From the NCBI GenBank assembly GCA_020249505.1, contig JADCFN010000028.1:230784-294783 (forward strand): 64,000 nucleotides of DNA. The letters run 5' to 3'. Shown here piece after piece: positions 1-9,065 of the stretch. The position numbers were made by a program, and so were the translations under genes. The DNA is from Roseomonas sp. (GTDB lineage: Bacteria; Pseudomonadota; Alphaproteobacteria; Acetobacterales; Acetobacteraceae). Every line of letters begins with the position of its first letter. The first letter of the stretch is position 1. The notes beneath the pieces are model-generated. The model saw nothing but the letters and a program-made list of their open reading frames with translations. It was not told the origin of the DNA and searched no databases.

Positions 1-443
1 GGAATTATACGCTGAATGGCAATCAGGCCATGCTGGTCGTGGTGCTGGCCGCCGCCTGGAAACAGGTTTCCTATAATTTCCTGTTCTTCCTGGCCGGGCT
101 GCAATCCATCCCGCGCAGCGTTCTGGAAGCAGCTGCCATTGATGGCGCTTCTCCCCTGCATCGCTTTCGCACGGTGATCTTCCCGCTGCTGTCACCAACC
201 ACCTTCTTCCTGCTGGTGATCAACATTACCTACGCCTTCTTCGATACCTTCGGCATTATTGATGCGCTGACCAAGGGCGGGCCGGGCAATGCCACGCAAA
301 CCCTGATCTACCGCGCCTATATTGATGGGCGGGTCAATCTGGATATCGGCTCATCCTCCGCCCAATCGGTCGTGCTGATGATTGCGGTCATGGCGCTGAC
401 ACTGGTGCAATTCCGCTTTATCGAACGCAAGGTGCATTACTGA
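1..443 (+). CDS. ugpA: sn-glycerol-3-phosphate-type ABC importer permease UgpA (5' truncated)
   Basis: The frame is open from the window edge, so the N-terminus lies upstream and only about the last 147 residues are present. The piece holds the EAA-type loop of binding-protein-dependent permeases (EAAAIDGA around the loop that docks on the ATPase), three hydrophobic segments, and a C-terminal block ([13 protein letters not shown], then [10 protein letters not shown]) characteristic of UgpA. It forms the inner-membrane channel together with the next gene; the stop codon overlaps the ugpE start by one base. The UgpB receptor is not in the window and would be expected upstream. Substrate is inferred from family resemblance; related sugar or polyol importers are an alternative. 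Confidence 0.88.
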   Translation, partial: NYTLNGNQAMLVVVLAAAWKQVSYNFLFFLAGLQSIPRSVLEAAAIDGASPLHRFRTVIFPLLSPTTFFLLVINITYAFFDTFGIIDALTKGGPGNATQTLIYRAYIDGRVNLDIGSSSAQSVVLMIAVMALTLVQFRFIERKVHY

Positions 444-1327
444 TGGCCGAAGCGCGCAACAGCATCGCCGCCCCCATGGGCATGGCCGGCAGCAACCCCC
501 GCGCGGATATGCTGACCCATATCATCCTGGTGCTGGGGGTGCTGCTTTTCGCCCTGCCCATCTGGATTGTGCTGATGGGTTCCACCCATGATGCCGGCAC
601 CATCGGCCGCGGCGATGTGCCCTTGCTGCCGGGCGCCGAGGCAGTCGCGAATTACAGCGCGGTCTGGAACCAAGGAAACAAGCAGCGCGCCGGCGTGCCG
701 GTTTCAACCATGATGTTCAATAGCGCCATCATGGCGCTGCTGATCACCATCGGCAAAATCGCGATTTCCATCATCTCCGCCTATGCGGTGGCCTTCTTTT
801 CCTTTCCGGGGCGCATGCTGTTCTTCTGGGCGATTTTCATCACCCTGATGCTACCGGTTGAAGTGCGTATCTTCCCGACCTTCCAGGTAGTATCCGATCT
901 TGGCCTGGTGAATACCTATGCCGGGCTGATCGTGCCGCTGATTGCTTCTGCCACCGCGACCCTGCTGTTCCGGCAATTCTTCCTGACCATCCCAGATGAA
1001 TTGGTGGAAGCCGCCAAGATGGATGGCGCGGGACCGATTCGCTTTTTCAAGGATGTGGTGCTGCCGCTATCGGCCACCAATATCGCCGCGCTTTTTGTCA
1101 TTCTGTTTGTCTATGGCTGGAACCAATATCTCTGGCCGCTGCTGGTGACGACCTCCACCGATGTGGAAACCATCATGATCGGCATTGTGAAAATGCTGGG
1201 CTCCCAGGGGGATACGGAATGGCATCTGGTCATGGCGACCACGGTGCTGGCACTTCTGCCGCCCGTTGCCATTGTGATCCTGATGCAGCGCTGGTTCGTC
1301 AAGGGATTGGTCGAGACCGAGAAATGA
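443..1327 (+). CDS. ugpE: sn-glycerol-3-phosphate-type ABC importer permease UgpE
   Basis: This 294-residue inner-membrane permease of the MalG/UgpE type has six predicted hydrophobic segments. The EAA loop is near residues 190-205 (ELVEAAKMDGAGP). A block typical of UgpE follows (YGWNQYLWPLL, then a QRWFVKGLVETEK end). It pairs with UgpA to form the translocation pore. The start ATG shares one base with the ugpA stop, which indicates translational coupling, and ugpC follows after 9 bases. Length is normal for the family. Glycerol-3-phosphate or glycerophosphodiester uptake is inferred from homology. Confidence 0.9.
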   Translation: MAEARNSIAAPMGMAGSNPRADMLTHIILVLGVLLFALPIWIVLMGSTHDAGTIGRGDVPLLPGAEAVANYSAVWNQGNKQRAGVPVSTMMFNSAIMALLITIGKIAISIISAYAVAFFSFPGRMLFFWAIFITLMLPVEVRIFPTFQVVSDLGLVNTYAGLIVPLIASATATLLFRQFFLTIPDELVEAAKMDGAGPIRFFKDVVLPLSATNIAALFVILFVYGWNQYLWPLLVTTSTDVETIMIGIVKMLGSQGDTEWHLVMATTVLALLPPVAIVILMQRWFVKGLVETEK

Positions 1328-1336
1328 GAAACCCCC

Positions 1337-2404
1337 ATGGCTGAACTCAAACTTTCCGGCATTGTGAAGAATTTCGGCGCGGTGCGCGTGCTGCATGGCA
1401 TTGATCTTGTCGTGCAGGATGGGGAGATGATTGTGATTGTCGGTGCTTCCGGCTGCGGCAAATCAACCTTGCTGCGCATCGTGGCCGGGCTGGAACGCAG
1501 CACGGGTGGCACGGTGCTGATTGATGATCGGGATGTGACAGCGCTTGAACCGGCGGCGCGCGATATTGCGATGGTGTTTCAGAATTACGCGCTTTATCCG
1601 CATATGCGCGTCTTCGACAATATGGCTTATGGGCTGCGCATTCGCGGCCTTTCCAAGGACGATATCAAGCGCCGTGTTGGCGAGGCGGCTGAATTGCTCG
1701 GCCTTTCCGAATTGCTTGATCGGCGCCCGAGGGAGCTGTCGGGCGGTCAGCGCCAGCGCGTTGCCATGGGCCGCGCCATTGTGCGTGAACCGAAGCTGTT
1801 CCTGTTTGATGAACCGCTTTCCAATCTGGATGCGAAGCTGCGCGTTGCCATGCGCGCTGAAATCAAGCGCCTGCAACGCCGGCTGGGTGTGACCAGCCTT
1901 TTCGTCACGCATGATCAGGTGGAAGCGATGACTTTGGGCGATAGGCTCGTGGTCATGCATGAAGGCCGCGCCGCGCAAATCGCCTCCCCCATGGAGATTT
2001 TTGAACGCCCCGCAGATACCTATGTCGCGGGCTTTATCGGCAGCCCTTCGATGAATTTCCTGCTTGCCACCATCACAGAAGATGGCAAGGCGGCAACGCT
2101 TTCCGATGGCAACATCATCGCCCTGCCGCCGGGACAATATGCCACGCATCCTGGGCAGAAAGTGACGCTCGGCATTCGCCCAGAACATATCAGCCTGACA
2201 GGACCACTTCGCCTAATCAGCGATCTGGTTGAACCGCTGGGGTCGGAATGTGTGGTGCATGGCAAGCTTGCTTCCGGTGAAATCATGGCCTTGCGCCTGC
2301 CCGGCGCGCCGCCCTCAGCTGCGGTGCTGGAAATCGCGCCGCGCACCGAACATCTGCATGTCTTTGATGCTGAAACGGGCAAGCGCTTGCCGCCGCCCGC
2401 CTGA
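1337..2404 (+). CDS. ugpC: ABC importer ATPase UgpC
   Basis: This 355-residue cytoplasmic ATPase energises the UgpAE pore. Visible motifs in order are Walker A (GASGCGKST, near residue 37), Q-loop (VFQNYALYPHM), signature (LSGGQRQRVAMGRA), Walker B plus D-loop (LFLFDEPLSNLDAKLR) and H-loop (VTHDQVEAM). A C-terminal TOBE/MalK-like regulatory region follows from about residue 235. It is the last gene of the ugp group in the window and ends convergently, six bases from the acyl-CoA synthetase. MalK-type ATPases can be shared among several sugar importers, so the symbol rests mainly on the neighbouring permeases. Confidence 0.88.
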   Translation: MAELKLSGIVKNFGAVRVLHGIDLVVQDGEMIVIVGASGCGKSTLLRIVAGLERSTGGTVLIDDRDVTALEPAARDIAMVFQNYALYPHMRVFDNMAYGLRIRGLSKDDIKRRVGEAAELLGLSELLDRRPRELSGGQRQRVAMGRAIVREPKLFLFDEPLSNLDAKLRVAMRAEIKRLQRRLGVTSLFVTHDQVEAMTLGDRLVVMHEGRAAQIASPMEIFERPADTYVAGFIGSPSMNFLLATITEDGKAATLSDGNIIALPPGQYATHPGQKVTLGIRPEHISLTGPLRLISDLVEPLGSECVVHGKLASGEIMALRLPGAPPSAAVLEIAPRTEHLHVFDAETGKRLPPPA

Positions 2405-2410
2405 TCAATC

Positions 2411-3973
2411 TTACGCCTGCCCGCGTTCCAGCAGCAAGCGCTTCACCTCATTCTTCGGGACCTTGCCGTAGCCAGAACGCGGCAGCGCATCCCACACCAC
2501 GATCTTGGCCGGCCATTTATAGCGCCCAAGCTTTCCATCCAGATGCGCCATCACCGCAGCCGGATCAATCAGGGCACCCGCTTCGGCCACCAGCACCGCA
2601 ACACCGCTTTCGCCCCATTTCGCATCCGGCACGCCGACGACGCAGGCTTCCGCAACGCTTGGGTATGTCAGCAGCGCTTCCTCCACCTCACGCGGATACA
2701 CATTAGACCCGCCGGAGATATACATATCCGAAGCGCGGCCCGTGATGTACAAAAAGCCGCGCGCATCCAGATGGCCAAGATCACCGGTATGAAACCAGCC
2801 ACCAGCGAACGCTTTTTCATTTGCGACATCATTTTCGAAATATCCGGCGAATACCGCAGGGCCGCGCACGCAAATCTCCCCAGTCTCGCCCGCCGCCAAG
2901 GGCTGGTTGGCGGTATCCAGAATCGCAACCTCAATCCCCGTGCGCGGATAGCCGCAGGAGCCGATCGGCATGGCCGGATCATCTTCCAGGCTATGCCAGG
3001 CGGGCGGCAGCACGGTGATATTGCCGGTCACCTCACCCAGACCGAAATACTGCACCAGGCAGGGGCCGAGCTTGCCCAGCGCGTATTTCTGATCCTCCCG
3101 ATACATCGGCGCGCCGGCATAAATCACATGGCGCAGTGACGCATGATCATGCATATCCACCGCCGGATCACGACAGAGCGTATTCAGAATCGTCGGCACG
3201 GTGAACATGTTGGATACACGATGCGCTTCAATCAGCCGCCAGGCTTCCGGCACATCAAACCGCTCACCAGGCAACAAGATGGAAACCGCGCCGCGCGCCA
3301 CTTGCGATAGCGCATGCACGCCCGCGCCATGGGAAAGCGGTGCGACCACCAGGGATGCGTCGTTTTCGGTCAGCCCCGGCATCAGATCGGCGATGTGGTT
3401 GTTGATGACAAAGGCCATCTGCCCATGGGTCAGAATGCCGCCCTTTGGCCGGCCCGTGGTGCCGGAGGTATAGAAGAACCAGGCCGGATGGTCGCGATCC
3501 ACATCGGCGGCTACGGTCACTGGTGCGGCTGCGCCTTCGGCGATCAAATCTTCCCAGGAAAAGCCGGCGCCATCGCCAATGGCGATATCCAGCACGCAGG
3601 CCGGGTTTTCGGCGCGGCAGGCAGCGCGATGTTCCGGGAAGGCCACATCGAAAATCTGCGCCTTGCAGCGCGAAGACCCGGCCAGATAGGCGGCTTCCGG
3701 CGGGCTCAGGCGGAAATTCGTCGGCACCCAAACCGCACCAATCAGCCAACAGGCCCAGACCCCTTCGAAAATCGCGTTGTTGTTACGCGAATGGATCAGC
3801 ACGCGGTCCCCGGCGCCGATCCCGCGCGCGCGCAAGCCGGCAGCGGCGGAACAGGCGCGGGCCGCGATTTCTGACCAGTTCCAGACCCTATCGCGCCAGA
3901 TCAGGCCGGGGCGATCCGGCAGGCGGCGGGCGGTTTGCAGCAGCATGGCGCCCAGGTTGGAAGTCGGGATCAT
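2411..3973 (-). CDS. AMP-forming acyl-CoA synthetase (class I adenylate-forming enzyme)
   Basis: This protein of about 520 residues activates a carboxylic acid to its acyl-CoA via an acyl-adenylate. It shows the P-loop-like YTSGTTGRPKGG motif, the adenine-binding region around YFGLGEVTGN, the GWFHTGDLGHLD block, the hinge GRASDMYISGGSNVYPREVE, and the C-terminal catalytic lysine in GYGKVPKNE. I chose the ATG at 3973 because AGGAGA lies 6-7 bases upstream; an in-frame extension to 4015 is Arg-rich and unlikely. It lies convergent to ugpC and divergent from a TRAP operon. A medium- or long-chain fatty acid or aromatic acid substrate is possible; the sequence does not decide which. Confidence 0.88.
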   Translation of the reverse strand: MIPTSNLGAMLLQTARRLPDRPGLIWRDRVWNWSEIAARACSAAAGLRARGIGAGDRVLIHSRNNNAIFEGVWACWLIGAVWVPTNFRLSPPEAAYLAGSSRCKAQIFDVAFPEHRAACRAENPACVLDIAIGDGAGFSWEDLIAEGAAAPVTVAADVDRDHPAWFFYTSGTTGRPKGGILTHGQMAFVINNHIADLMPGLTENDASLVVAPLSHGAGVHALSQVARGAVSILLPGERFDVPEAWRLIEAHRVSNMFTVPTILNTLCRDPAVDMHDHASLRHVIYAGAPMYREDQKYALGKLGPCLVQYFGLGEVTGNITVLPPAWHSLEDDPAMPIGSCGYPRTGIEVAILDTANQPLAAGETGEICVRGPAVFAGYFENDVANEKAFAGGWFHTGDLGHLDARGFLYITGRASDMYISGGSNVYPREVEEALLTYPSVAEACVVGVPDAKWGESGVAVLVAEAGALIDPAAVMAHLDGKLGRYKWPAKIVVWDALPRSGYGKVPKNEVKRLLLERGQA

Positions 3974-4096
3974 GCGGCGTCTCCTGTCTTTCGATGCGCC
4001 TTTCCGGCGGTTCATGCGATGTTTCGCTTGCCTCCGGCGCCGGCCTTAGGCAAGTGGGGATCATAGGCTGGACTTAACCAAAGGGAGAAGAATGCC

Positions 4097-5149
4097 ATGA
4101 CCACCCCATTCCAGGGCGCGACCCGCCGCAACCTGCTGCTTGGCGCCGGCGCGCTGACGCTGGCCGCCCCAAGCGTTGCGCGTGCCCAAGGGCAATACCG
4201 CGCCGAATACAAGGTCTCGGTCGTGGGCAATCGCCCGCTGCCGATCTCCGACGGCGCCTTCACCTGGGCGGAGCTGGTCACGGAACGCTCAGGCGGGCGG
4301 ATCAATATGAAGGTCTATCCGGGCAGCCAATTGGTCGGCGGTGATCAGACGCGCGAATTGGTCGCGATGCGCCAGGGCGTGATTGATATGGCGGTGTTTT
4401 CCACCATCAATATCTCCCCCCAAATCCGCGAAATGAATATCTTTTCACTGCCCTTCCTGATGCCCAATCACCGCGCCTATGATGCGATCATCAATGGCGA
4501 AGTCGGGCGCGATTTGTTCGGCACGCTGACCAGCCGCGATGTGGTGCCGGTCGCTTGGGGTGAGAATGGCTTCCGCGAAATCTCAAACAGCAAGCGCGAA
4601 ATCCGCAAGCCCGAGGATCTGCGCGGCCTGAAAATCCGCTTTGCTGCGGGGGCGATTTTCAGCGAAATCTATCAGGGCCTGGGCGCCAATCCGGTGCAGA
4701 TGTCCTTCGCTGATCTGCAACCCGCGCTTTCCACCGGCGCGGTGGATGGGCAGGAAAACCCGGTCAACCTGTTCCTTGGCTTCCGCATGGACACACTCGC
4801 GCAGCGCCATTTGACCATTTGGAATTACTGCGCCGATGCGGCAATCTTTGTCGCTTCCAAGGCCGTGATGGATAGCTTCGCGCCGGCGGATCGCGATTTG
4901 GTGATTGCCTGTGCGCGGGAAGCGGCGCAACGGCAAATCGCGGCGGCCCGCAAAGGGCTTGGCATTGATGGGGATCGTTCTTCCATCGAAGAATGCGTCC
5001 GCCGCGGTGTGGCGGTGGCGGAACTGACGCCGGCTGAAAAGCAGGCTTTCGCCCGCGCGACGCGGCCCGTTTTTGACAAATGGGCGCAGACTGTAGGTAG
5101 CGCGCTGGTGCAAAAGGCCGAAGCCGCCATTGCCCGCGCGATTGCCTGA
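4097..5149 (+). CDS. TRAP transporter periplasmic solute receptor, DctP family
   Basis: A 350-residue secreted receptor. It begins with a twin-arginine-like leader (RRNLLLGAGALTL, cleavage probably after ARAQ near residue 31). The DctP fold signatures follow: GSQLVGGDQTRELVAMRQG, the FLMPNHRAYDAI region, the helix with the ligand-binding arginine (GLKIRF), and the ADLQPALSTGAVDGQENP motif. It would bind an organic acid and deliver it to the QM membrane subunits encoded immediately downstream (6-base gap). The exact ligand cannot be read from the sequence; C4-dicarboxylates and other small carboxylates are typical of the family. Confidence 0.92.
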   Translation: MTTPFQGATRRNLLLGAGALTLAAPSVARAQGQYRAEYKVSVVGNRPLPISDGAFTWAELVTERSGGRINMKVYPGSQLVGGDQTRELVAMRQGVIDMAVFSTINISPQIREMNIFSLPFLMPNHRAYDAIINGEVGRDLFGTLTSRDVVPVAWGENGFREISNSKREIRKPEDLRGLKIRFAAGAIFSEIYQGLGANPVQMSFADLQPALSTGAVDGQENPVNLFLGFRMDTLAQRHLTIWNYCADAAIFVASKAVMDSFAPADRDLVIACAREAAQRQIAAARKGLGIDGDRSSIEECVRRGVAVAELTPAEKQAFARATRPVFDKWAQTVGSALVQKAEAAIARAIA

Positions 5150-5155
5150 CGCGCC

Positions 5156-5665
5156 ATGAGTGTTGAGTTGGATCCGGGGGCAACGCTTCCGGATCCGAAA
5201 ACCCGGATACCGCTCAGTTTCGAACGTGTGCTGCTGGCGCTTGCCATGGCGGCCATGGCGCTGATCACAGCGGCCAATGTGCTGGCGCGCTACCTGACCA
5301 ATGTGTCAATTGCCATCACGGAAGAATATTCGGTGGTGCTGATGGTAGTGATTGCGCTGATCGGCACGGCGCTCGCTATCGCAACCGGGCGGCATATTCG
5401 GGTTGGGTATTTTACCGATCTTATGGGCAAGTTGGGGCAACGCCGGGCAGAGATGCTGGCGCTATTGCTTGCCATTATCTGCTTTGGCCTGCTCGCGGTG
5501 TTCGGGGCCAAACTGGCCTATGATGAATATCGCTTTGAAGTCCTGTCCAACGGGCTTGGCAATCCGCAATGGCTCTATACCGGATGGCTGCCGCTTATCT
5601 CACTTCTGGTGATCGCGCGCGCGGCGGGCCGGCTGATCCGGCTTGCGCGCGGTGAGAATGGCTGA
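5156..5665 (+). CDS. TRAP transporter small membrane subunit, DctQ family
   Basis: A 169-residue protein with four predicted membrane helices, the normal size and topology of the DctQ component that couples the large permease. After a short charged N-terminus the first helix starts near residue 22 (FERVLLALAMAAMALITAANV), and a conserved EEYS motif follows near residue 53. It sits between the receptor and the large permease in a PQM operon with 6- and 3-base gaps, so expression is presumably co-transcriptional. Confidence 0.9.
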   Translation: MSVELDPGATLPDPKTRIPLSFERVLLALAMAAMALITAANVLARYLTNVSIAITEEYSVVLMVVIALIGTALAIATGRHIRVGYFTDLMGKLGQRRAEMLALLLAIICFGLLAVFGAKLAYDEYRFEVLSNGLGNPQWLYTGWLPLISLLVIARAAGRLIRLARGENG

Positions 5666-5668
5666 GCG

Positions 5669-6955
5669 ATGATCGCCACGATCCTGTTCCTCGCTTTTGC
5701 CGTGCTGCTTGCGGGCGGCGTGCCGGTCGCGATTTGTCTCGGGCTGGCCGGCGCTTTCGCCATTTGGCTTGCGGATCAATCCATCATGGCGATGCCCACC
5801 AATGTCTATGCCGGCATTGCGAAATATCCCCTGATCGCCATTCCCATGTTCGTGCTGGTGGGCAGCGTGTTTGACCGCACCGGTGTAGCGCTGCGCCTTG
5901 TGCGTTTCGCAACCGCCCTGGTGGGGGCAGGGCGCGGCGCGCTTGCATCTGTCGCCGTGCTGGTCGCCATGGTGATTGGCGGTATATCGGGATCAGGCCC
6001 CGCCACCAGCGCCGCAGTGGGCCAGGTGGTGACGAAAAGCATGGCGGAGGATGGCTATCCGCGCCCCTTCATCGCCAGCACCGTGGGGGCGGCGGCGGCC
6101 ACCGATATCCTGATCCCGCCTTCGATTGCCTTCATTGTCTATGCCGTGCTGGTGCCGGGGGTTTCCGTACCCGCGATTTTTGCCGCGGGCATGATCCCCG
6201 GGATTCTCGCCGGGCTTTGCATCATTGCCGCCGTGGTGATCATTTCCATCCTGAAGGATTTCGGCGGCAAGGCGCGCCAGAAGGAAGCCATTGCCGTCTG
6301 GCAAAGCTTCAAGGAAGCCTTCTGGGGCCTGATGGCGCCAGTGGTGATCCTGGGCGGTATGCGGCTTGGGTTTTTCACGCCAACCGAAGCCGCCGTTGTC
6401 GCGGTATTCTATGGGCTCTTTATCGGCTTTTTCGTCTATCGCAGCCTGAGCTTGCGCGATGTCTATGAAATGCTGGTGGAGGCGGGGGAAATCTCCGCCG
6501 TCATTCTGATCGTGATTGCCTTGGCGACCGTTTTTGCCTGGTCCACCAGCACGCTTGGCATTGTGCGCCCGATTGTGGAATGGGTGGTCGGGCTTGGGTT
6601 TGGTTCGGCTGGGACGCTCGCGCTGCTCACGATTTTTCTGATCATTGTCGGCATGTTTCTGGATGGTATTTCGATCTTCCTGATCCTGCTGCCGCTGCTG
6701 CTGCCGATTGCCAATGCGTTTCAGTGGGATTTGACCTGGTTTGGCGTGGTGCTGACGATGATGATCGCGATCGGGCAATTCACGCCGCCCATGGCGGTGA
6801 ATTTGATGGTGTCCTGCCGGATTGCGGGCGTTTCCATGGAAAGCACCGTGCCCTGGGTGATCTGGCTGGTGTTGGCGATGTTGCTTTCGGCCGTGGCTGT
6901 CATGGCCGTGCCGGATTTGGCGCTATGGTTGCCGCGCGTGATGGGGCTTGGCTGA
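5669..6955 (+). CDS. TRAP transporter large permease, DctM family
   Basis: A 428-residue inner-membrane sodium-coupled permease with about 12 hydrophobic segments. Family hallmarks are visible: the ISGSGPATSAAVGQ motif near residues 108-121, the helix-breaking second repeat around GMFLDGISIFLILLPLLLP, and the IGQFTPPMAVNLMV block near residue 370. It completes the PQM transporter. The gene ends in a perfect inverted repeat shared with the stop of the opposing Bug receptor gene. Confidence 0.93.
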   Translation: MIATILFLAFAVLLAGGVPVAICLGLAGAFAIWLADQSIMAMPTNVYAGIAKYPLIAIPMFVLVGSVFDRTGVALRLVRFATALVGAGRGALASVAVLVAMVIGGISGSGPATSAAVGQVVTKSMAEDGYPRPFIASTVGAAAATDILIPPSIAFIVYAVLVPGVSVPAIFAAGMIPGILAGLCIIAAVVIISILKDFGGKARQKEAIAVWQSFKEAFWGLMAPVVILGGMRLGFFTPTEAAVVAVFYGLFIGFFVYRSLSLRDVYEMLVEAGEISAVILIVIALATVFAWSTSTLGIVRPIVEWVVGLGFGSAGTLALLTIFLIIVGMFLDGISIFLILLPLLLPIANAFQWDLTWFGVVLTMMIAIGQFTPPMAVNLMVSCRIAGVSMESTVPWVIWLVLAMLLSAVAVMAVPDLALWLPRVMGLG

Positions 6956-6971
6956 AACTATTCAGCCAAGC
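6946..6971. terminator. Candidate bidirectional hairpin spanning two convergent stop codons
   Basis: A perfect 10-bp stem (GCTTGGCTGA at 6946-6955 pairing with 6962-6971) with a 6-base loop. It includes the TGA of the DctM gene and the TGA of the convergent Bug receptor gene. There is no T-run, so Rho-independent termination is uncertain. Confidence 0.4.
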
Positions 6972-7930
6972 TTCAGCCCAAGTTCCTGCACGGTTTTCCG
7001 CTCATCCTCATAATGCGCTGCCGCCGCCACGGCGTAATCGGCGCTGTTCAAATAGCGCACCGGCATATCGAAACGCGCAATCACCGCCAGATGCGCGGGG
7101 TCAAATAGCGCTTCCTTGAAGGCGTCATGCAGCACGCGCACCACGCCCGGGTCCATGCCGCGCGGGCCGCCGACGCCATAGGTGCTTTCGCCCAATACGT
7201 CATAACCAACTTCGCGCAGCGTAGGCACATCAGGAAACCGTGTGGCCCTTTCGCTCATCCACACGGCCAGGGGACGCACACGCCCTTCCAAGGCCATATC
7301 AGCCCACGCGCTGGTCTCCGCCGAGAAATGAATATCGCCGGCCAATAGCGCTTGCAGATTGGGCGCGGCACCGCGGAAGGGCACCGTTACCCAATCAATG
7401 CCAGCAAGCCGTGCAAGGCGCGTCATTTGGATATCAGTCGTATTGGCGCCTGGCGTGCCGTAATTGAACTTGCCCGGATTGGCGCGCGCATCCGCCAGCA
7501 ATTCCAACATGGTTCGCCAGGGTGCATCGCGGCGCACCACCACGCCGCCCATATAGCCCACCAGGCGAATAACCCAGGTGAAATCCTGCATCGGGTCCCA
7601 TTGCGGCCTTTCCTGCATCAGCGGCATGCGGAAAGTACCATTGGACATTTGCGCCAGCGTATAGCCATCCGCCCGCGCCTCTCGCGCCAGGAATTGCGCG
7701 GCGAGTGACCCACCCGCGCCGGGCTTGTTTTCGACAATGATGGGCTGACCCAAGCGCCTCGCCGCCTGTTCACACAGGGCACGCATTTGCATGTCGGTGG
7801 CACCGCCCGGCGTCCAGGGCACCATCATGCGGATCGGCCTGTCCGGAAAACGCGCCTGCGCCAGCGCCGGTGTTGCCAGCGCCCCAGCCAAACCTGCCAT
7901 CACGGTACGGCGACCCAGCGGCATGTCCAT
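6962..7930 (-). CDS. Tripartite tricarboxylate transporter receptor, Bug/TctC family (orphan)
   Basis: A periplasmic binding protein of about 322 residues. The leader contains GRRTVMAGLAGALATPALAQ. The Bug signatures follow: FPDRPIRMMVPWTPGGATD, the IVENKPGAGGSLAAQ region, and the FRGAAPNLQALLAGDIH block that lines the ligand pocket. I chose the ATG at 7930 because GGGAGGG lies a few bases upstream; an in-frame extension to 8032 is not leader-like. No TctA or TctB membrane partner is in the window. Such orphans are numerous in this type of genome and either share a distant permease or act in sensing. Ligand unknown. Confidence 0.9.
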   Translation of the reverse strand: MDMPLGRRTVMAGLAGALATPALAQARFPDRPIRMMVPWTPGGATDMQMRALCEQAARRLGQPIIVENKPGAGGSLAAQFLAREARADGYTLAQMSNGTFRMPLMQERPQWDPMQDFTWVIRLVGYMGGVVVRRDAPWRTMLELLADARANPGKFNYGTPGANTTDIQMTRLARLAGIDWVTVPFRGAAPNLQALLAGDIHFSAETSAWADMALEGRVRPLAVWMSERATRFPDVPTLREVGYDVLGESTYGVGGPRGMDPGVVRVLHDAFKEALFDPAHLAVIARFDMPVRYLNSADYAVAAAAHYEDERKTVQELGLKLG

Positions 7931-8069
7931 ACTTCCCTCCCGCTTCTTTTCCGGAAGGCTAAACGAAACGTGGTCAGGAAAGCGAGAGATTTTTGTAAAG
8001 CAAAGGACAGCCTTACCGCCGCATAGGGGCACAACAGGGACGTGATGAAGCGGCGTGGGCGATGCCCCA

Positions 8070-8114
8070 TCAGCCCATTTGCTGAATGGTCGGGGGCAAC
8101 CAGCGCTCTTCAGG
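8070..8114 (-). pseudogene. Displaced 3' end of a Tim44-domain gene
   Basis: On the minus strand this short stretch reads P-E-E-R-W-L-P-P-T-I-Q-Q-M-G-stop. The intact Tim44-domain gene 2.6 kb away ends P-E-E-R-W-L-L-S-A-I-Q-Q-T-T-stop. There is no coding continuation upstream of it. I read it as the remnant of a gene end cut off when the cassette at 8.1-10.6 kb arrived; it could also be the end of a lost paralogue. Confidence 0.6.
8081..8114. repeat. Left copy of imperfect 34-bp direct repeat
   Basis: It matches 10692-10725 at 30 of 34 positions by hand alignment (mismatches at repeat positions 10, 13, 15 and 30). The two copies bracket the symporter/binding-protein cassette. The similarity stops abruptly on both sides, as expected for a recombination footprint. 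Confidence 0.65.
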
Positions 8115-8121
8115 CGCCTGA

Positions 8122-9003
8122 TTATCGCCGCGCGTTTCGCAAAAGCGCCTCGATAGACATGGCCTGTGCAAGATATTGTTCGTTCAGTTCAATGTATAAA
8201 TTGACCGCTTGCAGAAGATTGGTGCAGGGGTTGCAAACATAAACAACCTTCATGTCGATCCTATCCGTGAAAACCGCCGTGCCGAAGCGGACGCCCATAT
8301 CCGGATTGCTTTCAATAACGCGCCTGACTTCAAATTCATCACGATACAGCACATCAATCCTGTGATCCCTTAGGGCTTGAATGCCCGCTTCCCATGACTG
8401 GACTTCGACGATAGTCGCCGCGGGAAAGTATCGTCTGGCGAATTCCACATATGATGAGGCATGGATGGCGCCAAGACGACCCGTAAAGTTACGGAAGGCA
8501 TCTTCCGGGCTTCGCCCATTGGCAAGCCGCGCCAAGGCCGCCCGATTGTAAACCATGGCGTGACGGAGCCTGACATAAGGTTCAGAAAAACGGACAAAGG
8601 GCGCGCGATCAAAACTGGCGGACATACGGTTGATGCCAATATCGGCTTCAAGATCAGCAACTGTCTTGGCGAGTGAATTGAAGGTATTGCCGCCATCAAC
8701 AAAGACAAGATTGACGCCAATCGCGCTAGCGATTCCCTTGGCAATGTCTATCTCGGGACCTTCGAAATCTCCTGACGGTAATCTCACACGAAAACCCGGT
8801 ATATCGAAATTGGGAATGGCAACACGCAGGCTTCCCGCAGCAAGGATATCCCTGAGATCACGCGATTGGCTGCCAGCCCTCAGGTCTTGCGAATGCACCG
8901 GCGCATTGACCAAACCACTCAGCGCCAGCACCAGAACAGCCATACGTTGGAAATACCAAAATCGGCTAGTCCAGCCGGATTTCAGAAAACTTGCTATTCG
9001 CAT
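8122..9003 (-). CDS. Family-3 extracytoplasmic solute-binding protein
   Basis: A protein of about 293 residues with a hydrophobic leader (near residues 20-38, ending around PVHSQ) and an SBP family-3 fold: GSLRVAIPNFDIPGF, FEGPEIDIAKGIASAIGV, LEADIGINRMS and FSEPYV. Such proteins normally feed polar amino acids to ABC importers, but no ABC permease is near. It lies 62 bases downstream of an SDF-family secondary symporter on the same strand, so the two probably form one uptake unit. The ATG at 9003 is preceded by a purine-rich GGGGGGAAAGGG. Two cysteines close together near the C-terminus (CNPC) could form a disulfide. Base composition is more A+T-rich than flanking genes. Confidence 0.82.
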   Translation of the reverse strand: MRIASFLKSGWTSRFWYFQRMAVLVLALSGLVNAPVHSQDLRAGSQSRDLRDILAAGSLRVAIPNFDIPGFRVRLPSGDFEGPEIDIAKGIASAIGVNLVFVDGGNTFNSLAKTVADLEADIGINRMSASFDRAPFVRFSEPYVRLRHAMVYNRAALARLANGRSPEDAFRNFTGRLGAIHASSYVEFARRYFPAATIVEVQSWEAGIQALRDHRIDVLYRDEFEVRRVIESNPDMGVRFGTAVFTDRIDMKVVYVCNPCTNLLQAVNLYIELNEQYLAQAMSIEALLRNARR

Positions 9004-9065
9004 AACCCTTTCCCCCCGATCACTTTCTGTATTTCCAAAAATGATAGTGACCCAGCCACATGCAT

